This document shows positions 1-9,080 of a DNA stretch of 64,000 nt, in pieces (positions within the stretch are counted from its first letter, which is position 1; each line of letters opens with the position of its first letter). The notes beneath the pieces were generated by a model that did not search any database, had not been told where the DNA came from, and worked only from the letters and a program-made list of their open reading frames with translations. This DNA comes from CAYNYF01 sp964401385 (lineage in GTDB: Bacteria; Planctomycetota; Phycisphaerae; SM23-33): the NCBI GenBank assembly GCA_964401385.1, contig CAYNYF010000001.1:56312-120311 (forward strand), given 5' to 3'. The translations under genes were made by a program, and so were the position numbers.

Positions 1-1155
1 AACGTCTCCCTGGCCCCCGCGCGCGTCGGCGACGGCTGGAACTGGACGAGCTGGGACCGGGACGTGGGCCCGCTGCTGGACGGGTCGGCCTTCAAGGGCC
101 TGCCCCGCGACGGCGAGCCGGTGGACGCCTTCTACCTGCCGTTCAACGAGAACTGGCCCATGGACATCCACAAGCACTACCGCAAGACCTACTGGGTCAC
201 CGAGGCCTTCGGCGCCGAGTACAAGAACGGCATGAAGGCCGCCTTCGCCGCCTTCGCCGACCACTTCAACAAGAAGGGCTGGCACGACACCGTCTTCCAG
301 TTCTACCTGAACAACAAGGTCTACTATAAGCAGCGGGCCGGCTGGCGCGGCTCGGCCGCTCCGTGGATCTTCGACGAGCCGGTCGGCACCCAGGACTTCT
401 GGGCCCTGCGCTGGTACGGCATCCTGTTCCACCAGGCGGTCGACCCGGTCAGGGGCAAGGCCAAGATGTGGTACCGCGGCGACATCTCCCGCAGCAACTT
501 CGGGCGGGACATGCTCTGGGGCGTTCAGGACGTGGTGTACTTCGGCGGGTCCAACGCCCAGAAGGTGCGGATGAAGCACGACGAGACGGTGCTGTGGGGT
601 CCGACCTGGTTCTGCGAGTACGGCTCGGCCAACGACCCGGCCTCGGCCAACACCCAGCCGGCGGCGTGGTGCCTGCTGGCGTGGTCGCGCGGGGCGGTCG
701 GCGTGCTGCCGTGGCAGACCCTCGCCGGGCAAGGCGCCTGGACCAAGGCCGGCGGGACGGACGTGTTCTTCCCCGGCCCGGGCGGGCCGTTCGCCTCGGT
801 GCGGCTGAAGTCCTTCCGCCGCGGGCAGCAGGACGTGGAGTATCTGACGCTGCTGGGCGACGCCTACGCCCGGCCGCACTACGCCGTCGCCGCCGGCGCA
901 CAGCAGGTCATCGACCTGGGAGCGAGCGTCCGGAAGGCCTGGAGCGAGGACGCCGGCACGCTGCGATTCAAGCGCGCCGACCCGACCGGCCTGTGGACGC
1001 TGCGATACCGCGTGGGCAGGATGGTCTCGGCCAAGCGGCCCGCCTACAAGCGCGTCGTCCGGGAGATGCCCTCCCCGCCCAGGGACATGACGGTCCTGCC
1101 GGACATCGGCCACGTCCGCGTGGCCCCGAAGGTGCCGTCCGCCAAGCCGGAGTGA
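1..1155 (+). CDS. DUF4091 / GH123-like secreted protein, 5'-truncated
   Basis: The frame is open from the first base of the window, so the N-terminus lies upstream; 384 residues are visible. The C-terminal part, ending in a segment of the type S-V-R-L-K-x-x-R-R-G-Q-Q-D-V-E-Y-L, resembles the end of DUF4091 (GH123-related) domains, in which an arginine-rich helix is followed by an E-Y-L/D-Y-E-Y motif. Earlier there are many Trp and Tyr residues and a W-x-F-D-E-P segment, as expected of a (beta/alpha)8 glycosidase. It lies 35 bp before a sulfatase on the same strand, which suggests joint action on a sulfated glycan. A start inside the window (GTG at 64) is possible but not needed. The family call is by eye; the substrate is unknown. 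Confidence 0.6.
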   Translation, partial: NVSLAPARVGDGWNWTSWDRDVGPLLDGSAFKGLPRDGEPVDAFYLPFNENWPMDIHKHYRKTYWVTEAFGAEYKNGMKAAFAAFADHFNKKGWHDTVFQFYLNNKVYYKQRAGWRGSAAPWIFDEPVGTQDFWALRWYGILFHQAVDPVRGKAKMWYRGDISRSNFGRDMLWGVQDVVYFGGSNAQKVRMKHDETVLWGPTWFCEYGSANDPASANTQPAAWCLLAWSRGAVGVLPWQTLAGQGAWTKAGGTDVFFPGPGGPFASVRLKSFRRGQQDVEYLTLLGDAYARPHYAVAAGAQQVIDLGASVRKAWSEDAGTLRFKRADPTGLWTLRYRVGRMVSAKRPAYKRVVREMPSPPRDMTVLPDIGHVRVAPKVPSAKPE

Positions 1156-1190
1156 GAGCGCGAATTCGCCTTATGGTTTGGGAGGCCGCC

Positions 1191-2597
1191 TTGAGCAAGC
1201 GTTACAACGTCGTCTTCATCATGACCGACCAGCAGCGCTGGGACATGCTGGGCTGCTACGGATCGGCGTGGATGCACACGCCCAATCTGGACCGGCTGGC
1301 GGCCTCCGGCTGCCGCTTCAACGCCGCCTACACTACCTGCCCGGTGTGCACGCCCGCCCGGGCGGCGCTGTTCACCGGCATGTACCCGTCCAGCTCCGGC
1401 GCGGCGGCCAACCAGCTTTCGCCCCATCGCCACGTGGAGTTTCTCGGCGACGTCCTCACCCGCGGCGGCGTCGCCGCCGGTTACATCGGCAAGTGGCACC
1501 TCTGCGGGCCGCAGGGTAAATACTACGGCGACGGCCGCTGCCAGGGGGGATTCCTGCCGGAGTACTGGTACGACGGCAAGAACTTCATAGACGACGTCGG
1601 CCAAGACGGGTTCGCCCGCTGGCGGGCCGGCAAGGGCCTCGCCGAGAGCGACTGCTGGGGCGGGCGCGTGGCGGATCGGGCCGTCCGCTTCCTGGCCGAG
1701 CGCCACAAGCAGCCGTTCGTGCTGGTGGTCTCGCTGGATGAGCCCCACGGGCCCTGCTCGGCCCCGGAAAGCTTCTACAAGCTCTACGAGGGCACCACCC
1801 GCCCCCGGCAGGCCAACATGGCCGACAGCCTGGAAGGAAAGCCCGCCACGCACCGGGCGTTCCTCGCCGGGCACCCCGGCGGGCACGTGCCGCCCGGGCA
1901 GGATCCCCACAACAGCCCCCGCTACTACGGCACGGCCAGCTTCGCCGACCACCTGATCGGGCGGATCATCGACGCCGTGGACGAACTCTGCGGCGACGAC
2001 ACCGTGATCATCTTCACCACCGACCACGGCGACCACCAAGGCGCCCACGGCCTGCTGGGCAAAGGTCCGACGATGTATGAGGAGGTCATCCACGTGCCTT
2101 TGCTGGTGCGGGCTCCGGGGCTGACCCGCCCGGGCAGCGTGTGCGATTCGCTTATCAGCCACATTCACCTGGCTCCGACCATCTGCGCCCTGGCCGGCGT
2201 CGAGCCGCATCCGCAGTTCCAGGGCGCCGACGCGATGGGGCTGCTGGCCGACCCGGCCGCGAAGATCACCGACGCGGTCTTTCTGGAGTACAACCGCTTC
2301 GGCCTGCCGCACACGCACTGGTGGGGATGCATGCCGATCCGCTGCATCCGGACCGCCAGCCGCAAGCTCGCGGTCAACCTGCTGGACCTCGACGAGCTGT
2401 ACGACCTGTCCGACGACGGCGGGGAAATGGTCAACCGCATCCACGAGCCCGCCACCGCCGAGGTGCGCGACCGCCTGCACGACCGGCTGCTCACCTGGCA
2501 GGAAGAGCGGCTGGACCCCTTCCGCGGGCAGGGCTGGTGGGCCCGGCCGTGGCGGCCGGGGCACGACCTCGACCCCAGCCCGCCCGCCAGGGCATAG
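1191..2597 (+). CDS. Sulfatase (alkaline phosphatase superfamily)
   Basis: A 468-residue type I sulfatase. The N-terminal V-V-F-I-M-T-D-Q-Q-R segment supplies a metal-binding Asp, and C53-T-P-A-R57 matches the sulfatase signature C-x-P-x-R, whose Cys is converted to formylglycine. A T-D-H-G-D-H motif further on is the second metal site. I chose TTG 1191 because GGAGG lies 5 bp before it; an in-frame ATG at 1173 would add six residues and has no comparable ribosome site. No signal peptide is evident at either start. The gene follows the DUF4091-like gene closely and is probably co-transcribed with it. Its reaction is sulfate ester hydrolysis, likely on a carbohydrate, but the substrate cannot be read from sequence. 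Confidence 0.88.
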   Translation: MSKRYNVVFIMTDQQRWDMLGCYGSAWMHTPNLDRLAASGCRFNAAYTTCPVCTPARAALFTGMYPSSSGAAANQLSPHRHVEFLGDVLTRGGVAAGYIGKWHLCGPQGKYYGDGRCQGGFLPEYWYDGKNFIDDVGQDGFARWRAGKGLAESDCWGGRVADRAVRFLAERHKQPFVLVVSLDEPHGPCSAPESFYKLYEGTTRPRQANMADSLEGKPATHRAFLAGHPGGHVPPGQDPHNSPRYYGTASFADHLIGRIIDAVDELCGDDTVIIFTTDHGDHQGAHGLLGKGPTMYEEVIHVPLLVRAPGLTRPGSVCDSLISHIHLAPTICALAGVEPHPQFQGADAMGLLADPAAKITDAVFLEYNRFGLPHTHWWGCMPIRCIRTASRKLAVNLLDLDELYDLSDDGGEMVNRIHEPATAEVRDRLHDRLLTWQEERLDPFRGQGWWARPWRPGHDLDPSPPARA

Positions 2598-2711
2598 CCC
2601 CGGCAAGTGGTGAGCGCACCGGCACTCGACCGCGATCAAATGGCATCGTCTGAGCGGGCGGCGCCGACGATCCTCAATGGGCCTGGTCGCCCCTGGTTGA
2701 CTGCGATCGAG

Positions 2712-3047
2712 TCACTGGGGGGCGGGCAGGGCTCCAGCCGGCAGGAAGTACGCCACGATCCTGGCTTGCTTGAGAGAAGCGCCCGTCACGGCCTCAAACT
2801 CCTTGGCGCCCTGGATGTTGAACTCCAGCTTCTCATCCTGGCCGAGGAATTTCGTCATGAGGATCCTGCGGGAGGCCATGTCGGCGATGATCGCGGTCCC
2901 CGCTTTGGGAGCGCACCATGAGATCGACATGCCTCCCCCGATCAGCCACTTATCCGCGGGAAGGCCGCCTACCGATTGCGGGGCGCACCCGGCACACAAA
3001 AGCGCCACCCCGGCCAACATCGCACACGCCATCGAGCTGCGTTTCAT
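2712..3047 (-). CDS. Small putative lipoprotein
   Basis: A 111-residue protein with a basic N-terminus, a hydrophobic stretch and the lipobox L-C-A-G-C ending at Cys21, so it should be a lipid-anchored exported protein. The ATG at 3047 is preceded by AGGAGA six bases upstream, which favours it over an in-frame ATG 21 bases earlier. The remaining 90 residues contain a phrase resembling F-L-G-Q-D-E-K-L-E-F-N-I-Q-G, but I recognise no family. It stands alone between a sulfatase on the other strand and a flavodoxin. Confidence 0.7.
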   Translation of the reverse strand: MKRSSMACAMLAGVALLCAGCAPQSVGGLPADKWLIGGGMSISWCAPKAGTAIIADMASRRILMTKFLGQDEKLEFNIQGAKEFEAVTGASLKQARIVAYFLPAGALPAPQ

Positions 3048-3263
3048 TGAGATTCTCCTATCTGGCAACTAGCCTGCACGTCTCCGCTTCCCTTTCGAAC
3101 TAGCGCCCGCGACCGCCGCGGGGCATTCCGCATTTGCTCAAGGCGGCGGCTTTCGCCCAGCATATCCTCATCCGGCCTGGGTCGAATCCGGAGCCCGCTC
3201 GCGCCATGCCGGCACGCTTACCCACAGCGCTAGCCGCAGGCAGGAACGCCCCCGGCCAACACC

Positions 3264-3743
3264 TCACCCGTGCAGCTTGACGGCCAGTGCGGCCAAGGCC
3301 TGCCCCAGTTTTGTGCACTCCTTGCGCGAGCGCTCGTCCGGCTCGCCGACGGCCACCGGGCCGTAGTGGTCGCCCGAGGCAGAGCCCTGAACCACCATGC
3401 CGTGGATCAGCATGCACTTGAGGATGTCCATCACGGTCGTCTCGTTTCCGCCGCCGATGTTGGCAGAGGAGGAGAACGCGCCGCCGGCCTTTCCCGCCAA
3501 CTGTCCGTGGAACTGCACCGACTCGTCGAAGAGCTGCTTGACCTCCGCGGCCATGGAGCCGTAGTAGGTCGGCGAGCCGACGGCGATGGCGTCATACGCC
3601 AGCAGGTCCTTGGCCGAAACCTCCGCGATCGGCTTGCATTCCACCTGCACGCCGCTCTGGCCGCGGGCGCTTTCGGCCACCGCCTCGGCCATGTGGCCCG
3701 TGCGCTCCGTCCGCGAGTGATACGTCACCAGCATCTTGGCCAT
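3264..3743 (-). CDS. Flavodoxin / WrbA-like NAD(P)H:quinone oxidoreductase family protein
   Basis: 159 residues with a flavodoxin fold. The N-terminal M-L-V-T-Y-H-S-R-T-E-R-T-G-H-M segment is the FMN-phosphate loop, S-P-T-Y-Y-G-S-M-A-A-E is the second FMN-contacting loop, and G-G-A-F-S-S-S-A-N-I-G-G-G-N-E-T-T matches the third loop of WrbA-like proteins. At 159 residues it is shorter than WrbA (about 200), so it is better called flavodoxin family. The start at 3743 is chosen because the homologous first strand begins directly there and a GGGAG/GAGG purine stretch precedes it; upstream residues look like random extension. Role: FMN-dependent electron transfer or quinone reduction, inferred. 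Confidence 0.8.
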   Translation of the reverse strand: MAKMLVTYHSRTERTGHMAEAVAESARGQSGVQVECKPIAEVSAKDLLAYDAIAVGSPTYYGSMAAEVKQLFDESVQFHGQLAGKAGGAFSSSANIGGGNETTVMDILKCMLIHGMVVQGSASGDHYGPVAVGEPDERSRKECTKLGQALAALAVKLHG

Positions 3744-3777
3744 TGCCTCGCTCCCGTTCCGTGATCGCCCGGAAATT

Positions 3778-4875
3778 CTATGGGCTATCTTCCCGCGAGC
3801 CCGGATTTCCGGATGTTTCGTCGTCCGCCGACGCAAGTCCGCGCGTGGTCCGCAGCTCCTCGATCTTCTCCAGCGGCCTCTCCAGCATTCGCGTCCTGGT
3901 GCCGACGAGGTTGTCGTATTCCTTCTTGGCGTCGTCGATGCGCCTGCCCATCGCGTCCATGGCCTCGCGGTATCGCTGCCACTGCTTGTTGAAGACGGTC
4001 AGCAGCTCGATGACCTCGTCGGCCGTCCGCATGATGTTGGCGTTCTCGGCCGCCGCCCGGATCACGGAGAGCATGGCGTACAGCGTGAACGGGCCGCACA
4101 GGACGACGCGCAGCTTCAGCGCCTCGTCCATCAGCGCCGGGGCCAGCTCCATCGCCAGCGAGTAGATCTGCTCGTTGGGGATGAACACGATCACGTAGTT
4201 GACCGTGCCGCTGGCCCGGTCGATGTAGCCGCGCCCGGCCACTTCCCGCACGTGCCCGCGGACGGCCGCGATGAACTCCCGCGCCCGGGCCTTTCGCTGC
4301 TGGTCGTCGTCGGCGTCGAGATACGCCAGGCACTTGTCCAGCGGGAACTTCACGTCCAGGTTCACCACCAGGTCGTTGGGCAGCAGGAAGGTGTAGTCGG
4401 GCCGCCCGCTCTCGGCGGCGTCGCCGGACTGCTTGCGGTAGTTGACCCCCTCCTGCATGCCCACCAGCCGGAGGACGTCCTCGGTCATCCTCTCCCCCCA
4501 CGCGCCCACGCGCTTGGCCCCGGCCAGGGCCTTGCGCAGCGATTCGGTCGTGGTCGACAGCGACGCCAGCGAGGCGGTGAGCTGACCGTAATGCTTCTGC
4601 CGGTCGGCCTCGACCTGCTGGACGAACGCCCGGACCCGCTCCAGGCGCTCGTTCATGCCCGCGACCGCCTGGTCGATCAGCTCGCGTTTGGCCTCCAGCG
4701 AGGCCCCGGCCAGCTCGGCCAGGCGGCGCGAGTTGGCGTCGAGGGCCTCGGCCGCCATGGCCGCGAACGCCTCCCGCATCTGGCCCTCTTGTCGCCGCCC
4801 CGCCCGGGCGTGCAGCAGCCAGGCGACCGCGACCGCGGCCGCGCCGACCAGCATTCCGATGATGAACTCCGGCAT
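3778..4875 (-). CDS. rmuC: RmuC family protein
   Basis: 365 residues starting M-P-E-F-I-I-G-M-L-V-G, with one N-terminal membrane segment (about residues 3-20), then a long Ala/Glu/Arg-rich coiled coil (about 30-125), then the RmuC nuclease-like core with G-A-W-G-E, G-R-P-D-Y-T-F-L-L-P and L-D-V-K-F-P-L, plus V-F-I-P-N-E. These features are characteristic of RmuC, which in E. coli limits inversions at short inverted repeats. That is intriguing beside the many palindromic repeats here. The start at ATG 4875 puts the membrane helix at the N-terminus; earlier codons in the frame look non-coding. It lies 34 bp upstream of the flavodoxin on the same strand. Confidence 0.9.
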   Translation of the reverse strand: MPEFIIGMLVGAAAVAVAWLLHARAGRRQEGQMREAFAAMAAEALDANSRRLAELAGASLEAKRELIDQAVAGMNERLERVRAFVQQVEADRQKHYGQLTASLASLSTTTESLRKALAGAKRVGAWGERMTEDVLRLVGMQEGVNYRKQSGDAAESGRPDYTFLLPNDLVVNLDVKFPLDKCLAYLDADDDQQRKARAREFIAAVRGHVREVAGRGYIDRASGTVNYVIVFIPNEQIYSLAMELAPALMDEALKLRVVLCGPFTLYAMLSVIRAAAENANIMRTADEVIELLTVFNKQWQRYREAMDAMGRRIDDAKKEYDNLVGTRTRMLERPLEKIEELRTTRGLASADDETSGNPGSREDSP

Positions 4876-5087
4876 CGCCTCATCCACCCCAAAGGCCGAC
4901 TCGTCGGTGGGATTGTATACGTCCGGCCGGCCTTTCGCCACCCCGCCCCCGCCAGAAAGACCTCCGCAGTGCCGGTGACGGGCCCGGGCCAGAAACATCA
5001 TTTTTCTATTCCCGTTCGTGTGAATCCGCCTTATTCGTGTAATTCGTGGTGGTTGTTGCTGGCGCGATTCGCGTCATGGAGAAGGCC

Positions 5088-6074
5088 ATGAAGCTGGCGA
5101 TCATCGGCTCTTACGGACACGTGGACGTCGTGCTGGGCGGCTTCAGGCAGGTCGACGACGTGGAGCTTGTGGCCGCGGCCAGGTGGGGCGCGGACGATCC
5201 GCTGCCGTTCATCGGCCAGGCCGCCCCGGGCGACCTTCCCGTTTACGACGACTACCGGGACATGCTGGACGCGGCCGCCCCGGACGTCGCGGCCGTCTTC
5301 ATGCCGTTCGCTCGCCTGGCCGAGGCGTCGATGGCCGCGGCCGAGCGAGGGTGTCACATCTTCTCCGAAAAGCCGCTGGCGACGACGCTGGCGGACCTGG
5401 GCGCCCTGCGGAAGGCGGTGGATCGGGCCGGCGTGGGCGTGGCGGCCTGCTTCACCGCCCGCGGCGAGGCCGGCTTCAGGACCGTCCGCAAGGCCGTCCT
5501 CGGCGGGCGGATCGGCCGGGTGGTCCACGCGACCGCGCAGAAGTCCTACCCCTTCCGGCAGCGGGACGAGTTCTACAAGACGCGCGAATCCTACGGCGGG
5601 ACGATCCCGTGGATCGGCATCCACGCCCTGGACTACATCGCCTGGTGCACCGGCCAGGGCTACCGGCGGGTGGCGGCGATGGCCGCCAACACCGCCCATC
5701 CCAGCCGCCCGGGCATGGAGGATGAGGGCGGGCTGCTGGCCGAGCTGAGCGGCGGCGGCACGGCCGTGATCAACTTCGACTACCTCCGCCCGTGGGGCAG
5801 CCACCAGCGCCCGTGGGGCGACGACCGCCTCCGCATCGCCGGCACCGACGGCGTCATCGAGACGAAGGACTGCGGATCGGCCGTGGAGCTGATGACGCCC
5901 GACGGCACCGAGATGCTCCCGCTGGAGCTTTCCGGCAACATCTTCGCCGACTTCGCCGCCGCCCTGGCAAGCGGCGCGGAGCCGCCGATTACGACCGAAG
6001 AATCCTTCCGCATGACCGAGGTGGCGCTGAAGGCCCGCGACGCCCAGGACGCGGGCAGCGTCGTGGAATTGTGA
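5088..6074 (+). CDS. Gfo/Idh/MocA family oxidoreductase
   Basis: 328 residues. The N-terminal Rossmann fold begins K-L-A-I-I-G-S-Y-G-H, and the E-K-P motif in F-S-E-K-P-L-A-T-T is the hallmark of this family (substrate/cofactor-binding Lys). The C-terminal alpha/beta domain contains W-I-G-I-H-A-L-D-Y, with the usual catalytic-region His. ATG 5088 is preferred because GGAGAAGG precedes it; in-frame ATGs at 5076 and 5046 lack a ribosome site. The likely role is NAD(P)-dependent oxidation or reduction of a sugar or sugar acid, consistent with the surrounding sulfatases. A partial copy of the dispersed AATTCGTG repeat lies just upstream (5010-5048). Confidence 0.85.
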   Translation: MKLAIIGSYGHVDVVLGGFRQVDDVELVAAARWGADDPLPFIGQAAPGDLPVYDDYRDMLDAAAPDVAAVFMPFARLAEASMAAAERGCHIFSEKPLATTLADLGALRKAVDRAGVGVAACFTARGEAGFRTVRKAVLGGRIGRVVHATAQKSYPFRQRDEFYKTRESYGGTIPWIGIHALDYIAWCTGQGYRRVAAMAANTAHPSRPGMEDEGGLLAELSGGGTAVINFDYLRPWGSHQRPWGDDRLRIAGTDGVIETKDCGSAVELMTPDGTEMLPLELSGNIFADFAAALASGAEPPITTEESFRMTEVALKARDAQDAGSVVEL

Positions 6075-6644
6075 GACCGACATCTTGAAGGCGCGGGCAT
6101 TCCAAGCTGGTCACAGGAATGTTTGCCCGCCTGTCCCGGCGCGCCGGGATCGCGCAGGCAGAATGTGGCCAGGCGAGGATGCGTCCGCCCGGCCGGCGCG
6201 GGAGACCACGAATTACACTAATTACGGCGAATTTCACGAATGACCTGCTTTTCTTGAGCAGAGTTTGTTTAGTTTGTGCAATTCGTGCCAATTCGTGCAA
6301 TTCGTGGACTCATTCGTTGGAATGCGTACAGACCGCGGACAGGCCCGCCTGCCTTCCGGAGGTGGGCAGGCAGAGTGTGGCCAGGCGAGGATGCGTCCGC
6401 CCGGCCGGCGCGGGAGACCACGAATTGCACTAATTACGGCGAATTTCACGAATGACCTGCTTTTCTTGAGCAGAGTCTGTCTAATTTGTGCAATTCGTGC
6501 CAATTCGTGTAATTCGTGGACTCATTCGTTGGGATGCGTACAGACCGCGGACAGGCCCAGCGTTCAAACATTGTTACCGTCCGCGTAGGACTTCAAGCAC
6601 CCCCGGTACGTGTGCGTCCTGCCGGGCGAGGTGGAGTGCGAACG
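6075..6644 (+). repeat. Non-coding stretch with two tandem copies of the dispersed AATTCGTG repeat
   Basis: No gene is seen here. From about 6108 to 6606 there are two head-to-tail copies of a GC-rich/AT-rich composite repeat. Each unit has a left part with GCGAGGATGCGTCCGCCCGG, then GAGACCACGAATTACAC, an inner spacer around TTTTCTTGAGCAGAG, and clustered AATTCGTG words ending AATTCGTGGACTCATTCGTT, then GCGTACAGACCGCGGACAGG. The second copy ends with the conserved right terminus GTTCAAACATTGTTACCGTC 45-70 bp before the next gene. The AATTCGTG/CACGAATT words make the centre self-complementary. Further copies lie near 11.3, 13.0, 13.9 and 45.6 kb. Confidence 0.8.
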
Positions 6645-7520
6645 ATGAAGGAACGGATCGGACTGGTCGGCATCGGCCTGGTGGGCACGGCCCTGGCCGA
6701 GAATCTGCTCGCGGCGGGCTTCGACGTCGTCGGCTTCGACATCGACGGCGAAAAGTGCCGCAACCTGGCCCGTCTCGGCGGCACGCCGGCCGACAGCGCC
6801 CGCCAGGCCGCCAGCGGCTGCAAGCGCGTGGTGCTGTCCCTACTGAACTCCCAGATCGTCCGGGAGGTGCTGGAAGGCCCCGACGGCGTGCTCCAGGCCG
6901 ACCCGCCGCCGGGCTTCATCATCGACACCACCACCGGCGAGCCGGAAATGGCCGAGCGGTTCGCCGGCGAACTGGCCGGGCGGGGAATCTCCTTCCTGGA
7001 CGCGACCATCTCCGGCTCCAGCGAGCAGATCCGCCGGAAGGAAGGCGTCTTCATGGTCGGCGGAGACAAGGACGCCTTCGAGGCCTGCCGCGACGTCTTC
7101 AGCGCGCTGGCGGTCAAGGCCTTTCACCTCGGCCCGTCGGGGACCGGCTGCAAGGCCAAGCTGGCGGTCAACCTCATCCTGGGGCTCAACCGCCTGGCGC
7201 TGGCCGAGGGGCTGGTCTTTGCCGAGCGGCTGGGGCTTCAGCCGGAAAGCTTCCTGGCGCTTTTGCGGGAGACCGCCGCCGGCTCCCGCGCCGCGGACGT
7301 CAAGGGCGAGAAGATGGTCCGCGGCGACTTCACCGCCCAGGCCCGGCTCGCCCAGCACCGCAAGGACGTGGGAATCATCCTGCGCTACGCCGAGAGGCTC
7401 GGCCAGGAGCTGCCGCTGTCGGCCGTGCACCTGGGCGTGCTGGACGCCGCCATCGCCGCCGGCGACGGTGAGCTCGACAACGCCGCGATAATTCGGGAAA
7501 TCCGCCGGCGGGCGCGATAA
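6645..7520 (+). CDS. NAD-dependent beta-hydroxyacid dehydrogenase (6-PGDH / HIBADH superfamily)
   Basis: 291 residues. The N-terminal nucleotide-binding motif G-I-G-L-V-G-T-A-L-A lies in the first 20 residues. A phrase near residue 120 (F-L-D-A-T-I-S-G-S) is the substrate-binding D-A-P-V-S-G-type motif of hydroxyisobutyrate dehydrogenases. A G-x-G-C-K-A-K-L-A-V-N segment carries the conserved Lys and Asn of the catalytic helix. Length matches the family (about 290). Start ATG 6645 follows GGTGGAG. The gene lies immediately upstream of a sulfatase and probably forms a transcription unit with it. It likely oxidises or reduces a sugar-derived hydroxy acid or semialdehyde; the precise substrate is unknown. 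Confidence 0.85.
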   Translation: MKERIGLVGIGLVGTALAENLLAAGFDVVGFDIDGEKCRNLARLGGTPADSARQAASGCKRVVLSLLNSQIVREVLEGPDGVLQADPPPGFIIDTTTGEPEMAERFAGELAGRGISFLDATISGSSEQIRRKEGVFMVGGDKDAFEACRDVFSALAVKAFHLGPSGTGCKAKLAVNLILGLNRLALAEGLVFAERLGLQPESFLALLRETAAGSRAADVKGEKMVRGDFTAQARLAQHRKDVGIILRYAERLGQELPLSAVHLGVLDAAIAAGDGELDNAAIIREIRRRAR

Positions 7521-7575
7521 CATCCTCGCCCGACGCCGACCGGGTTCCCGCACGGACCAATCAGTGGAGACCGCC

Positions 7576-9066
7576 ATGAGCGATTCGCCTGCCGGCCGCG
7601 GCCGCAGGGCCAACATCTTATTCATTCAGTGCGACAGCATGGACGGCCGGGTCATGGGCTGCATGGGGCATCCGGCCATGCGGCGGGCGACGCCCAACCT
7701 CGACGCCCTGGCGGCTCAGGGCGTGCTGTTCGACAACACCTACTGCAACAACCCGATCTGCTGTCCGTCGCGGGCCAGCATGTGGTCGGGTCAGTGGACC
7801 CACCACTGCGCCGGCTGGAACAACTACAAGGGGCTCGCCCCCGACACGCCCACCTTCCGCACGCGCCTGGACGAGGCCGGCTATCTCACGCAGACCTTCG
7901 GCAAGACGGACTACCTCTCCGGGTTCCACACGATCCGCTCGCGAGTGTCTTCGTGGACCGGGCCGGCGAACATCCACCGGCCCGTTTACAGGCTGAACCC
8001 GCCGCTGGTCGTGGAGGAGGAGGAACCGCGCGTCCACAAGCAGGACTGGAACGACGTGGACCGCAGCATCGAGTGGCTCTCCGAGGCGGCCCGGTCGCCC
8101 AGCCGGGCGTTTATGCTGTATCTGGGCATCCGCGCGCCGCACCCGGGCTTCACCACCTCGCCGCTGTACCTCCAGATGATCGAGCAAGCCGGCGTGGCCC
8201 TGCCGCCCGCCGACGAGCAGGACCACCCCGCCATGCGGTACATGCGGACCGCGAAGAACTGGGAGCACGGCTTTTCGGAGGAGATGGTGCGGAAGGTCCG
8301 CCGGGTGTACTTCGCCATGATCGCCGAGGTCGACGCCATGGTCGGCGCGGTGCTGTCGGCAGTGGACGAGCTCGGCCTGGGCGGCTCGACCTACGTCATC
8401 TTCAGCAGCGACCACGGTGAGATGGCCATGGAGCACCGCCAGGCGTACAAGATGACGCTGTACGATTCGTCGGCCCGGGTGCCGCTGATCGTCGCCGGTC
8501 CGGGGGTTCGCCGGGGCGCAACCGTGGACGGGCTGGCCTCGCTGGTGGACGTGTACCCGACGCTGATGGACATGGCCGGCGTCGAGCATCCGCCGGGGCT
8601 GGACGGGCATTCCCTCATGCCGGAGCTGACCGGCCGGGCCGGCGGGCGGCCGGACTGGGTGCTGGGCGAGTTCCACGGCGAAGGCTGCAACACGGGCAGC
8701 TTTATGCTCCGCCGCGGCGACTGGAAGTACATTGCTTACGTCGGCTACGAGCCGCAGCTCTTCAACCTCCGCGAGGACCCCGACGAGATCCGCAGTCTCG
8801 CCCAATCCCGGCCGGAGGTGGCGGCGGAAATGGACGCCAGGCTGCGCCAGATCGTCGATTACGAGGCCGTCGATGCCAAGGTAAAGGACTACGACAAGCG
8901 CAGCTTCCGCCAATGGCGGTCGGAGCAGCTTGCGGCCGGGACGTACGAGCGGAACATGGCGCGCATCTTCAGCGGCTGGGACGGCCTGGCCGAGGACGAC
9001 CCCGCCATCTCGCCGTGGACGGAAGAGGACGAAAAGCTGATCACCGACTGGCTGGGCGAGGGCTGA
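7576..9066 (+). CDS. Sulfatase
   Basis: 496 residues. N-I-L-F-I-Q-C-D-S-M-D-G at the N-terminus replaces the usual D-D/D-Q metal pair, and C62-C-P-S-R66 is the formylglycine signature (C-x-P-x-R). Later come S-S-D-H-G-E and a K-M-T-L-Y-D-S-S-A-R-V-P-L substrate-side motif typical of arylsulfatase-like family members. The ATG at 7576 is preceded by GTGGAGA; an in-frame GTG at 7564 overlaps that ribosome site. No signal peptide is apparent. It is 55 bp after the hydroxyacid dehydrogenase and convergent with the PD40 protein. Different length and motif spacing from the first sulfatase suggest a different subfamily and hence substrate. Confidence 0.88.
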   Translation: MSDSPAGRGRRANILFIQCDSMDGRVMGCMGHPAMRRATPNLDALAAQGVLFDNTYCNNPICCPSRASMWSGQWTHHCAGWNNYKGLAPDTPTFRTRLDEAGYLTQTFGKTDYLSGFHTIRSRVSSWTGPANIHRPVYRLNPPLVVEEEEPRVHKQDWNDVDRSIEWLSEAARSPSRAFMLYLGIRAPHPGFTTSPLYLQMIEQAGVALPPADEQDHPAMRYMRTAKNWEHGFSEEMVRKVRRVYFAMIAEVDAMVGAVLSAVDELGLGGSTYVIFSSDHGEMAMEHRQAYKMTLYDSSARVPLIVAGPGVRRGATVDGLASLVDVYPTLMDMAGVEHPPGLDGHSLMPELTGRAGGRPDWVLGEFHGEGCNTGSFMLRRGDWKYIAYVGYEPQLFNLREDPDEIRSLAQSRPEVAAEMDARLRQIVDYEAVDAKVKDYDKRSFRQWRSEQLAAGTYERNMARIFSGWDGLAEDDPAISPWTEEDEKLITDWLGEG

Positions 9067-9080
9067 GGCCGCCGAGCCGC

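Noticed and set aside
363..1190. N-terminal extension of the first sulfatase back to position 363
   Set aside because: This frame is open only because of high GC; it overlaps the DUF4091-like gene, and homology begins at the TTG/ATG near 1180.
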